64,000 nt of DNA from Sandaracinaceae bacterium (GTDB lineage: Bacteria; Myxococcota_A; Polyangia; Polyangiales; Houyiibacteriaceae), in the NCBI GenBank assembly GCA_020633055.1, contig JACKEJ010000010.1:124001-188000 (forward strand), given 5' to 3'. The position numbers and the translations under genes are program-made. Each line of letters begins with the position of its first letter. The first letter of the stretch is position 1. Positions 25,468-34,268 of the stretch are shown here, piece by piece. A model generated the notes under the pieces. It was not told the origin of the DNA, ran no database searches, and saw nothing but the letters and a program-made list of their open reading frames with translations.

Positions 25468-26718
25468 TCAGTGCGGGTCGGCGCAGGCTTCTTGCCCCGC
25501 GCGCGGCCAGCGGACCGCTGGGTGGGCGCGCACGACACGCACCTGCGTGGGCGAGAGACCGCGCGCCGAGGCGAGGCTGGGGCGCGCGTTCATGAGGTCC
25601 GCACCATCGGTGTCGTCGAGCGTGTCCACCGTCTCTCCGTCGGCCTCCACGCTGTGGAAGAGCCCCAGGTAGTGCCCCAGCTCGTGCGCGAGGTCGCGGG
25701 CCAGGCCCAGCGGCAGGCCGTCGGCGTCGAGCCCGCGCGGCAGCTCACACCCCCCGCCGAGGAGCACGGCGTCGGCCACGCCGGCTGGCGCAAAGCCCCC
25801 CGGAACATGCGTGGTGTAGCCGTCGAGCGTGGAGGTGGTGGCAAACAGCGGGTCGTGGAAGCGCAGGCAGGGAGCGTAGATCACCGTGATGCGCGGGTCC
25901 TCGGCGCTCGGCGCGAAGCCCGGGCACGAAGCGCGCGCGTAGTCCAAAGCGGACTCTGCCTCGCTCGCGTCGCCCGCCTCGACCGTGAGCCCGGCGGCGT
26001 CCGCGGCGTCGGCGTCCAACACGCACACCGCGTGCAGGTCCAAGCGCAGCCGAGCGTCGGTCAGCAGCGCCTCGGCCTGCTGCACCCACGCCGCGGCGAG
26101 CGCGGTGCGCCCGTCCCGCCCCAGGAACGACTCGCCGAGCACCAACAGATCCACGCGCAACACGCCGCGCGCCGTGGGAGGCACGCCCAGGTCCCCAAGC
26201 GGCCAGTGCGAGAGCCGAGCCTCCACGCGTCCTGGCTCGTCCGGCGCGGGCCCGAGCGTGGCGCACGAGCGCAGCCCCAGCTGCGCGTCCACGAACGCGC
26301 CGAGCTCGCCAGCGTCGGTCGGGATGCCCAACAGCCCACCGCCGCGGAGCAGCGCGGTGCGCTCGGGGCAGTCGCGGCAGAATGTACGCGCACCGTCGAG
26401 CGTGATGAGCTCGGCGTCGAACTCGTCCGTGGCGTGAACCACCTGGACGCACGCGTCGACGGGCTCGAGCTGCACCTGCACGTAGCCCGGCTCGAGCACT
26501 CGGAACGCGTCCGCAGGTTCGCGGGGGGCGAGGCTGCGCGTACCCAGCGGGGTCGCGCCCGTGACGGGCAAGAAGCTGTCTTCAGCGCACGCGACCGCTC
26601 CTCCGAGCGAGGGTGAACCCCCACACCCGGGCGACCACGTCGCGAGCGTGGTCACGCCCAGGCACGCGAGGACCCAGCTTGGGGCGCTGGGCCACGGGCG
26701 CGACCTCCCGAAGCGCAC
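25468..26718 (-). CDS. Lipoprotein zinc metalloprotease, M43/pappalysin-like
   Basis: A 416-aa protein. The N terminus (basic, then WVLACLGVTTLATWSPGC) is a signal with a lipobox-like Cys at 32. The zinc site HELGHYLGLFH at about 345-355 is the metzincin HExxHxxGxxH motif, with a Met-turn candidate ADLMNAR about 25 residues on and the LSPTQVRVVR end seen in M43 (pappalysin/cytophagalysin) peptidases. Several Cys pairs suggest disulphides. It should cleave proteins at the cell surface; the substrate is unknown. It starts six bases after the HEAT-protein stop, so the two are co-transcribed. Confidence 0.88.
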   Translation of the reverse strand: MRFGRSRPWPSAPSWVLACLGVTTLATWSPGCGGSPSLGGAVACAEDSFLPVTGATPLGTRSLAPREPADAFRVLEPGYVQVQLEPVDACVQVVHATDEFDAELITLDGARTFCRDCPERTALLRGGGLLGIPTDAGELGAFVDAQLGLRSCATLGPAPDEPGRVEARLSHWPLGDLGVPPTARGVLRVDLLVLGESFLGRDGRTALAAAWVQQAEALLTDARLRLDLHAVCVLDADAADAAGLTVEAGDASEAESALDYARASCPGFAPSAEDPRITVIYAPCLRFHDPLFATTSTLDGYTTHVPGGFAPAGVADAVLLGGGCELPRGLDADGLPLGLARDLAHELGHYLGLFHSVEADGETVDTLDDTDGADLMNARPSLASARGLSPTQVRVVRAHPAVRWPRAGQEACADPH

Positions 26719-26724
26719 GCGCGC

Positions 26725-28578
26725 TCAGGGCTCCCGCTGCGCGAGCGCCGCGCGGGCTTCGTCCACGGAGACGTAGCGCCCGAGGATCTGCAGGTTCTCG
26801 GGCGTGGGCTCGTTCGCCAGCCACGCCGCGAGCGCCGCACGCGCCTCGGGTTGCGTCTCCGCCGCGATGCCCACCAGGTGGATGGCCGCCGCGCGGGCGC
26901 CCGGGTCGGCGATGTTGCTCAAGGTCGCCGCCGTAGCCGTGGCGAGCTCGGGTGAGACCACTGGGCGCGAGCTCTGCTGCGCGTTGGTGTAGGCGGCCTC
27001 CACGAGCGAGCGGCGCACGACGTCGCTGGTCTCGCGGGTGAGCGCGTCGGCCACCACGGGCTGCACCAGGTCGCGGCGCATACCGCGTAGCGCGTGGTAG
27101 GCGCTGGCGCGCACCGTCTCGTCCGCGTCCGTGAAGCCGCCCTCGATGGCATCCAGCAACACATCCGTGCCCGCGTTGCCGGCGGCGTCGATGCCCGCCA
27201 GGCGTCGCGCCGGGTCGGAGGCGGACGCCAGCTCGCGGATGTACGCCCGGGCCTCGGTGCGCACCTCTTCCGGGGCCTCGTCGCCCGCGAACGGCCCCAT
27301 GGAGCGCATGATGACGCCGCGCACCCCCTCGTCGTCGGTCGAGCGCGCGTTGGCCTCGGCGGCGACGCGCATGGACTCGAACGACTCGAGCGTGGGCGTG
27401 GTGTTGGTGCCCAGCGAGAACGCAGCGCGGCGCCGGTTCATGGGGCTGAGGTCCTGTTCCGTCATGGCGAGGGCGAGCGCCTGACGCGACGCGGGCGTGT
27501 CGGCCGTGCCCAACACGAGGAACGCCATGGCGTGCAGCGCAGGGTCCAGCTCGCCCTCACGGATGGCAGCGACCAGCGCGTCGGCGCCTCCCTCGTGCCC
27601 GCGGATCCAGGCCAGCAGGAACTGGTAGGCCTCCTCGTGCGCCGGGTTGGTGGACGCGTTCCACAGCGCGAGGGCCTGGGTCATGACGGCCTCCGCGTCA
27701 AGCGCCACGATCTCGTCGCGGTGCATGCCACCGATGACCTCGGGCTCGCGGTGCACGGGCGCGCCCTCGCGCTGCTCACGGAAGGCGAAGAGGGCCGTGT
27801 CACCGGGGTGCGGCAGGCCTGCCGGCGCGTCGGCGTCGGTGCGCTCGAGCGAGAAGTCGATGGTGAGCTCGATGGGGCGCGCGCCCATGCGCACGCGGTG
27901 CCGCACCCGACCGCTGAGGGCGCTGACGAAGCCCCACGTGCCGTCGAAGGTGCCGCTCGCGTGGTTCTCGAGCATGCGGATCATGGTCGCGTCGACCGAG
28001 CCTTCGCTGTAGGTCTCGGCGCGGCGCGTGAAGGAGAGCTCTTGGCCCTCGTACGCGGTGCGCTCGTAGGCGGCGAAGAACTCGCCGTTCAGGTCGTGCT
28101 GCGACGCCTCCCAGGTGGCGTCGTGGGTGTCGCCGCCGACCACCTCGAACATGCGCACGGTGCCCTCGATGGAGGCCGCCGTCGCGCCGTCTACGGACTC
28201 GCGGAACGCGAACGCCTCGAAGCGACACTTGGTGTTCATGCGGATGAGAAAGGGCTCGTCCAAGCCCTCGGACGCGTCCGCCGCGTCGTCGGGGACCATC
28301 AGCCCCGCCACCGTGGCGGCGCGGCTGAGGCCTCGCGGTTCCGTGAGGGTGCGTAGGAAGAGCGACGCGCCGAGGGGGCTCGTGCTTCCATCGCCGTCGC
28401 GCGAGTCCATCGCGATGCGGAAGGCGCGGGTCTCGCCCACCTCGAAGGCGCAGCGCATGCGCGGCGCCTGTTCGGCGACTTCACCCGGCGTGACCGTGGC
28501 GCCGCGGGAGCGCAGCGTGAAAACGGAGGCCGCGGCGAGCGCGACGACTGAGAGAGCGAGGAGACCTTTGCGCGACAT
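26725..28578 (-). CDS. Secreted HEAT-repeat protein
   Basis: A 617-aa protein; ATG 28578 has AGGTGA upstream. The N terminus (SRKGLLALSVVALAAASVFTL) is a signal peptide or anchor. The first ~280 residues are beta-rich (EVGETRAFRIAMDS, FDGTWGFVSALSGRVRHRVRMGARPIELTIDFSLERTD), reminiscent of the lipid-transport modules of vitellogenin-like bacterial proteins. The rest is helical HEAT repeats (RLAGIDAAGNAGTDVLLDAIEGGFTDADETVRASAYHALRGM). Middle gene of an operon: lipoprotein 94 bases upstream, metalloprotease six bases downstream. Role unknown. Confidence 0.85.
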   Translation of the reverse strand: MSRKGLLALSVVALAAASVFTLRSRGATVTPGEVAEQAPRMRCAFEVGETRAFRIAMDSRDGDGSTSPLGASLFLRTLTEPRGLSRAATVAGLMVPDDAADASEGLDEPFLIRMNTKCRFEAFAFRESVDGATAASIEGTVRMFEVVGGDTHDATWEASQHDLNGEFFAAYERTAYEGQELSFTRRAETYSEGSVDATMIRMLENHASGTFDGTWGFVSALSGRVRHRVRMGARPIELTIDFSLERTDADAPAGLPHPGDTALFAFREQREGAPVHREPEVIGGMHRDEIVALDAEAVMTQALALWNASTNPAHEEAYQFLLAWIRGHEGGADALVAAIREGELDPALHAMAFLVLGTADTPASRQALALAMTEQDLSPMNRRRAAFSLGTNTTPTLESFESMRVAAEANARSTDDEGVRGVIMRSMGPFAGDEAPEEVRTEARAYIRELASASDPARRLAGIDAAGNAGTDVLLDAIEGGFTDADETVRASAYHALRGMRRDLVQPVVADALTRETSDVVRRSLVEAAYTNAQQSSRPVVSPELATATAATLSNIADPGARAAAIHLVGIAAETQPEARAALAAWLANEPTPENLQILGRYVSVDEARAALAQREP

Positions 28579-28672
28579 CCGATTCACCTGATGGACGGTT
28601 CAGAGGGACAGCATGCGACATCTGCGGCCGCTGCGGGACCCACTCGAGAGCAGGCCCCGCGCGGCGCAGGCG

Positions 28673-30802
28673 TCAGTTGAGGACGAGGTCGGGCGCGGTG
28701 AAGTCGTACACCACACGCGTGTCTCGGGCGGCGCCGAAGGTGAACAGCGAGACAGTGGCCACGCGGTTCCAGGTGAGCCCGCAGGGGTAGCGGAACCACC
28801 CGCGACGGCAGATGCGGATGCCGCGCAGGTCGGCGAACAGGGAGATGCGCCCGTTGGGGCCGCGCAGGTCCTGGTCCACGTGGAGGTTGAGGCGCGCCGT
28901 GGCCGAGGGGGTGTCGCCGAAGTTCGGGTCCTGCAGCGTGAAGCCCACGTTGAGGGCCCCCGTGGCGGGCAGCGAGTAGTCGAAGAGGGTGAGCGAGCCC
29001 TCGACGCCCGCGCGAGCGATGCCGAGGTTCACGGCGACGCTGATGGACGCGCCCACGCTGAAGTACGGGCGCGCGGAGGCGATGATCTGGCCCTCGGCGT
29101 CCGCGTCCGGGAACACGCGGCCCCCTTCGACGGCGTCCCCGTAGGCGGCGCCGACGCTGAACTCGAAGCCCACGGAGCCCTGCGCGCAGCCCTCGACCGA
29201 GAGGGGCACGGGGCCGATCTGGAAGCGCGTGCTCACGCAGCGGCGCTGCGTGTAGCTCCAGTCCTGCGCGTACAGCTCGGCGCTGTCGGGCACGCTGCGC
29301 GAGAAGGACTCCACGCGCGAGCCGAAGACGTCGAGCGACATCTCGAGGCCGCTGCTGGCCGGGTCCTGCAGGTTGACCGCGGCGCTGGCCTTGGCCTGGC
29401 CGAGGCGGATGCGCGGGAAGCGGTCGGAGGCGAGGTCGGCGTGGCCCTCCGTGTGCGACGACGCGGAGCCGATGCGGGCCTGGTTCGTGGACTCGAAGCC
29501 GATGTTCACGCCCACCACGTTGTTGCCGATGTTGCGCGAGAGCGACGTGTTGGCGCTCAGCTCGTTGGCGGCCGCCGCGGGGGGGCGAGCGCGCACGCCG
29601 AGGACGTTGAAGCGGTCGCAGTTGTTCGCGGCGAGGACGTCGGCGCCCGGGTCGGCCTGGATGCCCGTGCCGCCGATCTCACCCTCCTCCTCGAAGTCCG
29701 GGTCGAGGCACACCTCGATCACGAACTCCTCTTCCGTGCGCCAGTCGCCGGTCTCGATGAGCGTACGCACCTCCTCGGTGGGGAACAGCTCGAACGAGTA
29801 GTCGTTGTCGGAGTTGGCGGTCAGGCGGCGCCACGTGGGGTTCGAGAGGGTCTCGCCCTGCTCGTTGTCCACCTCGAGGTCCACGAAGTCGCCCGCGAAG
29901 GGGCCGCCGGCGGGCGCGATGCGCACCCGCTGCGTGAGGACGCCGCCCACCAGATCGCGGTCGCCGATCTCGCCCGTGTCCGGGTCCATCACGTCGTAGG
30001 GGTCGTGCCCGAACGCGCGGCGGTCGATCTCGACGGTGAGCATGGCGCGCTGCTCCTCGTCGGTGCCCTCACTGGGCTCCCAGAAGAGCGCGATGTTGCC
30101 ATCCGGCGTCACCCGCTCTTCGATGTCCGTACCGGGCGAGGGCTGCACGCGCAGGGTGTGCACACAACCGTCGGGCTGCGCGCCGTCCTCGAGCGAGCTG
30201 CGGCACTCGGGGTTCTGACCGTCGTAGTGCTCGGCCTCGGTGAACGCGTAGAAGCGCCGGGCATCCTCGTCCATCGTGCTCTCGTCGACGTCGACGAGGA
30301 CCATGATGTCGTAGTCCACGGAGGTGCGGCCATCGCGCAGACACTCCTCCGGGAGCTCGAGGATGGGCTCGAAGAACTCGTCGCGGCCACCGCCCACGAG
30401 GTCGTAGTGCAGCGTGGCCACGTCGCACTGAGCGAGCGCGGCCAGCTCCTCGTCGCTGGGGGCGTTGCCGTCGAAGTGCTCGATGAGGCTGACGTTCACG
30501 GCCACCGAGCGCGGCTCCTGCAGCTCCTGCTCCGAGTCGGCGCGCAGCGCGAGCTGGATGGGCAGGCGGTGTCCCAGGAACACCGGGTGGGACGTGTCGT
30601 AGGGGACGCCCAGGTGCGTGACGGTGATGGCCGAGAAGACCGGCGCGGTGTCGGAGGCGACGCACACGCCGTTGACCAGTGTCGTGCCGTCGCCGCAGGA
30701 CGTGTCGGAGCCGCAACCGGGTGACAGCGACGCCATCAACGCGGCGGCGCCCAGCGGCAGGGCTCTCAAGTTCTCGAACCAACCAAACTTCCTAGTAGTC
30801 AT
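28673..30802 (-). CDS. Large lipoprotein of unknown function
   Basis: A 709-aa protein. The N terminus ALPLGAAALMASLSPGCGSD is a lipoprotein signal, followed by a small Cys loop (CGDGTTLVNGVCV) that occurs in many myxobacterial lipoproteins. The first half is acidic with aspartate-rich loops; the second half has beta-strand repeats (RPYFSVGASISVAVNLGIARAGVEGSLTLFDY) like an amphipathic barrel or sandwich. It leads the three-gene unit with the HEAT protein and metalloprotease. The upstream 333-bp gap separates it from a kinase gene and holds paired repeats. No family recognised. Confidence 0.83.
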   Translation of the reverse strand: MTTRKFGWFENLRALPLGAAALMASLSPGCGSDTSCGDGTTLVNGVCVASDTAPVFSAITVTHLGVPYDTSHPVFLGHRLPIQLALRADSEQELQEPRSVAVNVSLIEHFDGNAPSDEELAALAQCDVATLHYDLVGGGRDEFFEPILELPEECLRDGRTSVDYDIMVLVDVDESTMDEDARRFYAFTEAEHYDGQNPECRSSLEDGAQPDGCVHTLRVQPSPGTDIEERVTPDGNIALFWEPSEGTDEEQRAMLTVEIDRRAFGHDPYDVMDPDTGEIGDRDLVGGVLTQRVRIAPAGGPFAGDFVDLEVDNEQGETLSNPTWRRLTANSDNDYSFELFPTEEVRTLIETGDWRTEEEFVIEVCLDPDFEEEGEIGGTGIQADPGADVLAANNCDRFNVLGVRARPPAAAANELSANTSLSRNIGNNVVGVNIGFESTNQARIGSASSHTEGHADLASDRFPRIRLGQAKASAAVNLQDPASSGLEMSLDVFGSRVESFSRSVPDSAELYAQDWSYTQRRCVSTRFQIGPVPLSVEGCAQGSVGFEFSVGAAYGDAVEGGRVFPDADAEGQIIASARPYFSVGASISVAVNLGIARAGVEGSLTLFDYSLPATGALNVGFTLQDPNFGDTPSATARLNLHVDQDLRGPNGRISLFADLRGIRICRRGWFRYPCGLTWNRVATVSLFTFGAARDTRVVYDFTAPDLVLN

Positions 30803-30910
30803 CCAGCTCTCCTGACGACTCGGCGGGCATCTCTCGCGATGTGCGCGTGCTGACCGAGTGCGTGGATCGGTTGTAAAGCATGAATCGCGATTCGCTCATG
30901 ATTATGGGCC

Positions 30911-30930
30911 GATTAAGCGCATCGTAAGTG
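30911..30930 (+). repeat. Direct repeat copy 1, GATTAAGCG element
   Basis: GATTAAGCGCATCGTAAGTG; copy 2 at 31056-31075 shares GATTAAGCG and CGTAAGT in the same spacing. Possible operator or sigma-factor recognition element. Confidence 0.6.
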
Positions 30931-31055
30931 TGGCGCGGGGCTGGCGTGGGGATCGGTCGAGGTGTGTGCGCGTGGAGCACACTCAGAGGGGTCAAAGGAG
31001 GCAGCGGCGTGGGCCGCCCCGGAGCACGTGGGGAGGCCTCCGGGACCGCGGCGCA

Positions 31056-31075
31056 GATTAAGCGACACGTAAGTC
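31056..31075 (+). repeat. Direct repeat copy 2, GATTAAGCG element
   Basis: GATTAAGCGACACGTAAGTC, 60 bases before the kinase ATG and 145 bp from copy 1. Only the central bases and the last base differ between copies. Confidence 0.6.
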
Positions 31076-31135
31076 CAGCGAGTGCGGCCGTCCCCTAGGG
31101 TGTCGCCGTCCCCCCGGACCTCTCTCGAGCCCGCC

Positions 31136-33067
31136 ATGCCCTCTGTCACCGAACCGCAAGAGCACCCCGTCGGCGAACGCCCCAGCTTGCTTGGTCGCAC
31201 GGTGGGACGCTACGAGGTGCTCACCCGGTTGGCCGCCGGTGGCATGGCGTCCGTGTACATCGGACGTGCCTTGGGCATGGCGGGCTTCGAGCGCTTGGTG
31301 GCCATCAAGGTGCTGCACCCTCACCTGGCGCACGAGCGCGAGTTCATCGCCATGTTCCTGGACGAGGCGCGCTTGGCGGCGCGCATCCGGCACCCGAACG
31401 TGGTGCCCACGCTCGACGTCCACGACAGCGGTAGTGAGGGGTACTTCCTGGTGATGGATTACGTGGAGGGCGACCATCTGGGCACGCTGGTGCGTCGGGA
31501 GGCACGGCAGGGACGCAGGCTGCCGACGGACGTCGTGGTGCGCGTGGTGCTGGACGCGCTCGCCGGCCTGAGCGCGGCGCACCGCCTGACGGACGACGAC
31601 GAGCGGCCCCTGAACGTGGTGCACCGCGACGTCTCCCCGCACAACCTCCTGGTGGGTGTCGATGGGGTGTGCCGGCTGACGGACTTCGGCGTGGCGAAGG
31701 CCGAGCTGCGGCTGACGCAGACGCACGCTGGACAGGCGAAGGGCAAGCTGGGGTACATGGCCCCCGAACAGGCAGGTGCCGGCGCCCCGGACCAGCGCGC
31801 GGACCTGTTCGGGATGGGCGTGGTGCTGTGGGAAGCGCTCACGAGCTGCCGCCTGTTCCGCGGCGAGAACATGGGCGAGACGTTGGCGATGCTGTTGGAC
31901 GAGCCCATCCCGCCGCCGTCCAGCCGGGCCCGCGATCTGGCGCCGTTCGACGCGCTGCTGCGACGGGCGCTGGCGCGCAACCCCAACGAGCGTTTTCAGA
32001 CGGCCGACGAGTTCGCGGACGCGCTCGAGCGAGTGGCCCGCGACGTGGATGGCGTGGCCAGCGCGCGCGACGTGACGCGGCTGGTGGAGCGCGTGCTGGC
32101 GGACGACCTGGTGCAACAGCGGAACGCCGTGAAGCGAGCCATCGAGACGCTGGGGCCAGCGAGCGCGCGCAGCACACCGCTGCCCCTGCCTCGGCAGAGC
32201 GGTGGGCTCGAGAGCCACGCGTCCAGCGCCGCGCGCGTGAGCCGTGTCGGATGCGAGTCCGGGCGAGAGAGCGAGACACCGGTCGACCCTGGCACACACG
32301 GCCGACGCGACGCCTTGCCGCCGCCCGTGACGGCACCACGTCGCGTGCGACACCTGCGCCTCGTGGTGTTCACGCTGGTGCTGGTCGCCTGCGCGTTGGG
32401 GGGTGCGCTGGTCGTCGGTGTCGCGGGCGGCCGCAACGCGTGGCCCAGGGTGGCGCGCGTCTGGCATCACGTGCGGGTCGCGTACGGGGATGTCCCTGCT
32501 GGCGCGGGGAGCGCGTTGGTGGCGGCCGTGGCTGGCGCACCTGGCGGCGCCCGCGGGAGCGCCGACGCCCCGCACGCAGACACGCCCCCTGGAGACGCCA
32601 CGCACGAAGCCAGCCGCGCGCGAGCGGAGCTGATGCCAGAGCCGGGGTCCCGCGAAGCACGCTCGCCCATGCCGCGCGTGCTCTTGGACTCCACTCCGCC
32701 CGGGGCGATGGTGGCGCGCGACGGTGTGTTGGTCGGGAACACCCCGCTGCACGTGCCCGTGCCTGGAGCGTCCACGCGCACCGTGTACCAGCTGAGCCTC
32801 GGCGGCTACGAGGAGGTCGCGGTGAGCGTGACCGAGCACACGCCCAGCCGCGTGGAGGTCGCGCTCATGGCTCGCGACACACGGAGCGGACCCGAGCGCA
32901 GCGTGAGCGAGCGCCGCGAGGTCCCCCGGGAGAGGGCGAGCCGCGTCGATGGCGCGCACGGCGCCGCGACGCGCACCGCTGACGCGCCAGACAGTACAGC
33001 CGCGACACGGGGCAGCGCAGCTGCGGCACGCGCGTTCGCCCCCGACGTGATGGACCCCTGGCAGTAG
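31136..33067 (+). CDS. Membrane Ser/Thr kinase with PEGA domain
   Basis: A 643-aa protein from ATG 31136. Kinase domain ~26-290: Gly loop LAAGGMASVY, K58 (AIKVL), HRDVSPHN (163-170), DFGVAK (183-188), GYMAPEQ. Serine replaces the Lys/Leu after HRD-V, as is common in myxobacterial kinases. One membrane helix at ~404-426 (VVFTLVLVACALGGALVVG) puts the C-terminal ~215 residues outside. A PEGA domain at ~513-590 (LLDSTPPGAMVARDGVLVGNTPLHVPVP) is a likely surface-binding module. Divergent from the lipoprotein operon, which it may regulate. Confidence 0.93.
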   Translation: MPSVTEPQEHPVGERPSLLGRTVGRYEVLTRLAAGGMASVYIGRALGMAGFERLVAIKVLHPHLAHEREFIAMFLDEARLAARIRHPNVVPTLDVHDSGSEGYFLVMDYVEGDHLGTLVRREARQGRRLPTDVVVRVVLDALAGLSAAHRLTDDDERPLNVVHRDVSPHNLLVGVDGVCRLTDFGVAKAELRLTQTHAGQAKGKLGYMAPEQAGAGAPDQRADLFGMGVVLWEALTSCRLFRGENMGETLAMLLDEPIPPPSSRARDLAPFDALLRRALARNPNERFQTADEFADALERVARDVDGVASARDVTRLVERVLADDLVQQRNAVKRAIETLGPASARSTPLPLPRQSGGLESHASSAARVSRVGCESGRESETPVDPGTHGRRDALPPPVTAPRRVRHLRLVVFTLVLVACALGGALVVGVAGGRNAWPRVARVWHHVRVAYGDVPAGAGSALVAAVAGAPGGARGSADAPHADTPPGDATHEASRARAELMPEPGSREARSPMPRVLLDSTPPGAMVARDGVLVGNTPLHVPVPGASTRTVYQLSLGGYEEVAVSVTEHTPSRVEVALMARDTRSGPERSVSERREVPRERASRVDGAHGAATRTADAPDSTAATRGSAAAARAFAPDVMDPWQ

Positions 33068-33107
33068 GGCGCGTGCTCGGCGCGACGTGGGGTACGCTGG
33101 GCGGACC

Positions 33108-34199
33108 ATGAGCACCGCAGAGACCTTCGACCTGCTGGCCGACACCCTGGAGCGCCGCTTCGAGGCGGGCGACAAGCGCACGGTGCTCATCATGGGGGCG
33201 GGCTTCCATCACCACCTGCGCGGGCACCTGGCGGGGGCCACGCAGGACCCGAGTGGCGCGCTGTGGCGCTTGTTCACGGACTGGAACGGGCTCTTGAGCC
33301 GCATCGCCGAGGACTACGAGATCCCCGTCCTGCGCCACGAGGACCCCGCCGCCACGTGGGAGAGCCTCGTCATCCGCATCTCCACGCAGAAGCGCGACAG
33401 CGCGGCGCGGCGCAGCGGGGTGCAGAGCGCGGTGCACGACGCCGAGGACGACGCGCTGGACGTGCTGGCCGAGCGGCTGGCGGAGCTGCCCTTCGACGAG
33501 ACGCACCTGACGGGCTTGGGCCAGAAGCTGCTCGAGGGCTACCGCGACGTCATCAACCTCAACATCGACCGCACCCTGCAGCTGGCGCTGAGCGCCGCGG
33601 GGGCCACCGTGCGCGAGCCGAAGAAGAGCGCCGCCAAGGACGCGCTCAGCATCCCGAGCGCCACGTGGACCAAGGGCGAGCGCGCCGGGCGCGTGTGGCA
33701 GCTGCACGGGTGCGCGTCCCGACCGCGGCAGATCGTGCTGGGCACGCGCGCGTACGGCCAAAGCATGACGCGCCTGGGCGTGCTGTGGGACCAAGCCAAG
33801 TCGGCCGAGCGGCGCTGGCCCGGAGCGCCCGGCGTGGGCCGCTGGACACCCGCCGACGCCACGCGCTGGATCGAGGCCCGCCGCGCCATCGAGCCCTTCG
33901 ACCCCGGCCGCGCGCCCCTCTCGTCGCTGGACCTGTTCCTGCAGAGCGACCTGGTGTTCGTGGGCACCAGCCTGGACCGCGCCGAGACGGACCTGTGGTG
34001 GGCCCTCCACCAGCGCATGCGCAACTTGTGCCGCGTGCGCGTGTCCGACCGGCCGCGCACGTTCGTGCTCACCCAGCGCGTGGACGGGCCCGACCCCAAG
34101 GCGCGTCACCTGATGACGGGGCCGGCGGGCATCCGGCCTGTGTTGTTCGAGAGCTGGGACGAGCTGTGGGCGACGGTGCTGGGCCGGTGGTGGGTGTAG
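33108..34199 (+). CDS. SIR2-like domain protein, candidate defence effector
   Basis: A 363-aa protein from ATG 33108. It has the SIR2-like NAD-binding layout: TVLIMGAGFHHHLRG (26-39), INLNID (149-154, replacing the usual TTNYD), WQLHG with H200 as the putative catalytic His, and LVFVGTSLDRAETDLWWAL (282-300) close to the family's final strand. SIR2-like enzymes deplete NAD+ in several anti-phage systems (for example Thoeris ThsA, DSR1/2). The gene is 69 bases upstream of a giant HEAT protein on the same strand. NADase activity is inferred from the family, not shown. Confidence 0.82.
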   Translation: MSTAETFDLLADTLERRFEAGDKRTVLIMGAGFHHHLRGHLAGATQDPSGALWRLFTDWNGLLSRIAEDYEIPVLRHEDPAATWESLVIRISTQKRDSAARRSGVQSAVHDAEDDALDVLAERLAELPFDETHLTGLGQKLLEGYRDVINLNIDRTLQLALSAAGATVREPKKSAAKDALSIPSATWTKGERAGRVWQLHGCASRPRQIVLGTRAYGQSMTRLGVLWDQAKSAERRWPGAPGVGRWTPADATRWIEARRAIEPFDPGRAPLSSLDLFLQSDLVFVGTSLDRAETDLWWALHQRMRNLCRVRVSDRPRTFVLTQRVDGPDPKARHLMTGPAGIRPVLFESWDELWATVLGRWWV

Positions 34200-34268
34200 G
34201 GGGTCCGCGGAGCTCGTCTGCGGGGCGGTGCGCGTTCGGCGCTGGACGGTCCGGAGCACGGCCGTAGG

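Larger units (their letters stand above)
30803..31135. promoter_or_regulatory. Divergent regulatory region between lipoprotein and kinase genes
   Basis: A 333-bp gap with no gene. It holds two copies of a 20-bp element, GATTAAGCG-N4-GTAAGT type, in the same orientation (listed separately), and a perfect AATCGCGATT palindrome near 30886-30895 inside an AT-richer patch. It must contain the promoters of both divergent units. Confidence 0.55.

Noticed and set aside
28613..30724. A 703-codon plus-strand frame
   Set aside because: Antisense to the lipoprotein gene; low-complexity Gly/Arg/Val/His content.
31058..33193. A 711-codon minus-strand frame
   Set aside because: Antisense to the PEGA kinase, which has intact motifs.
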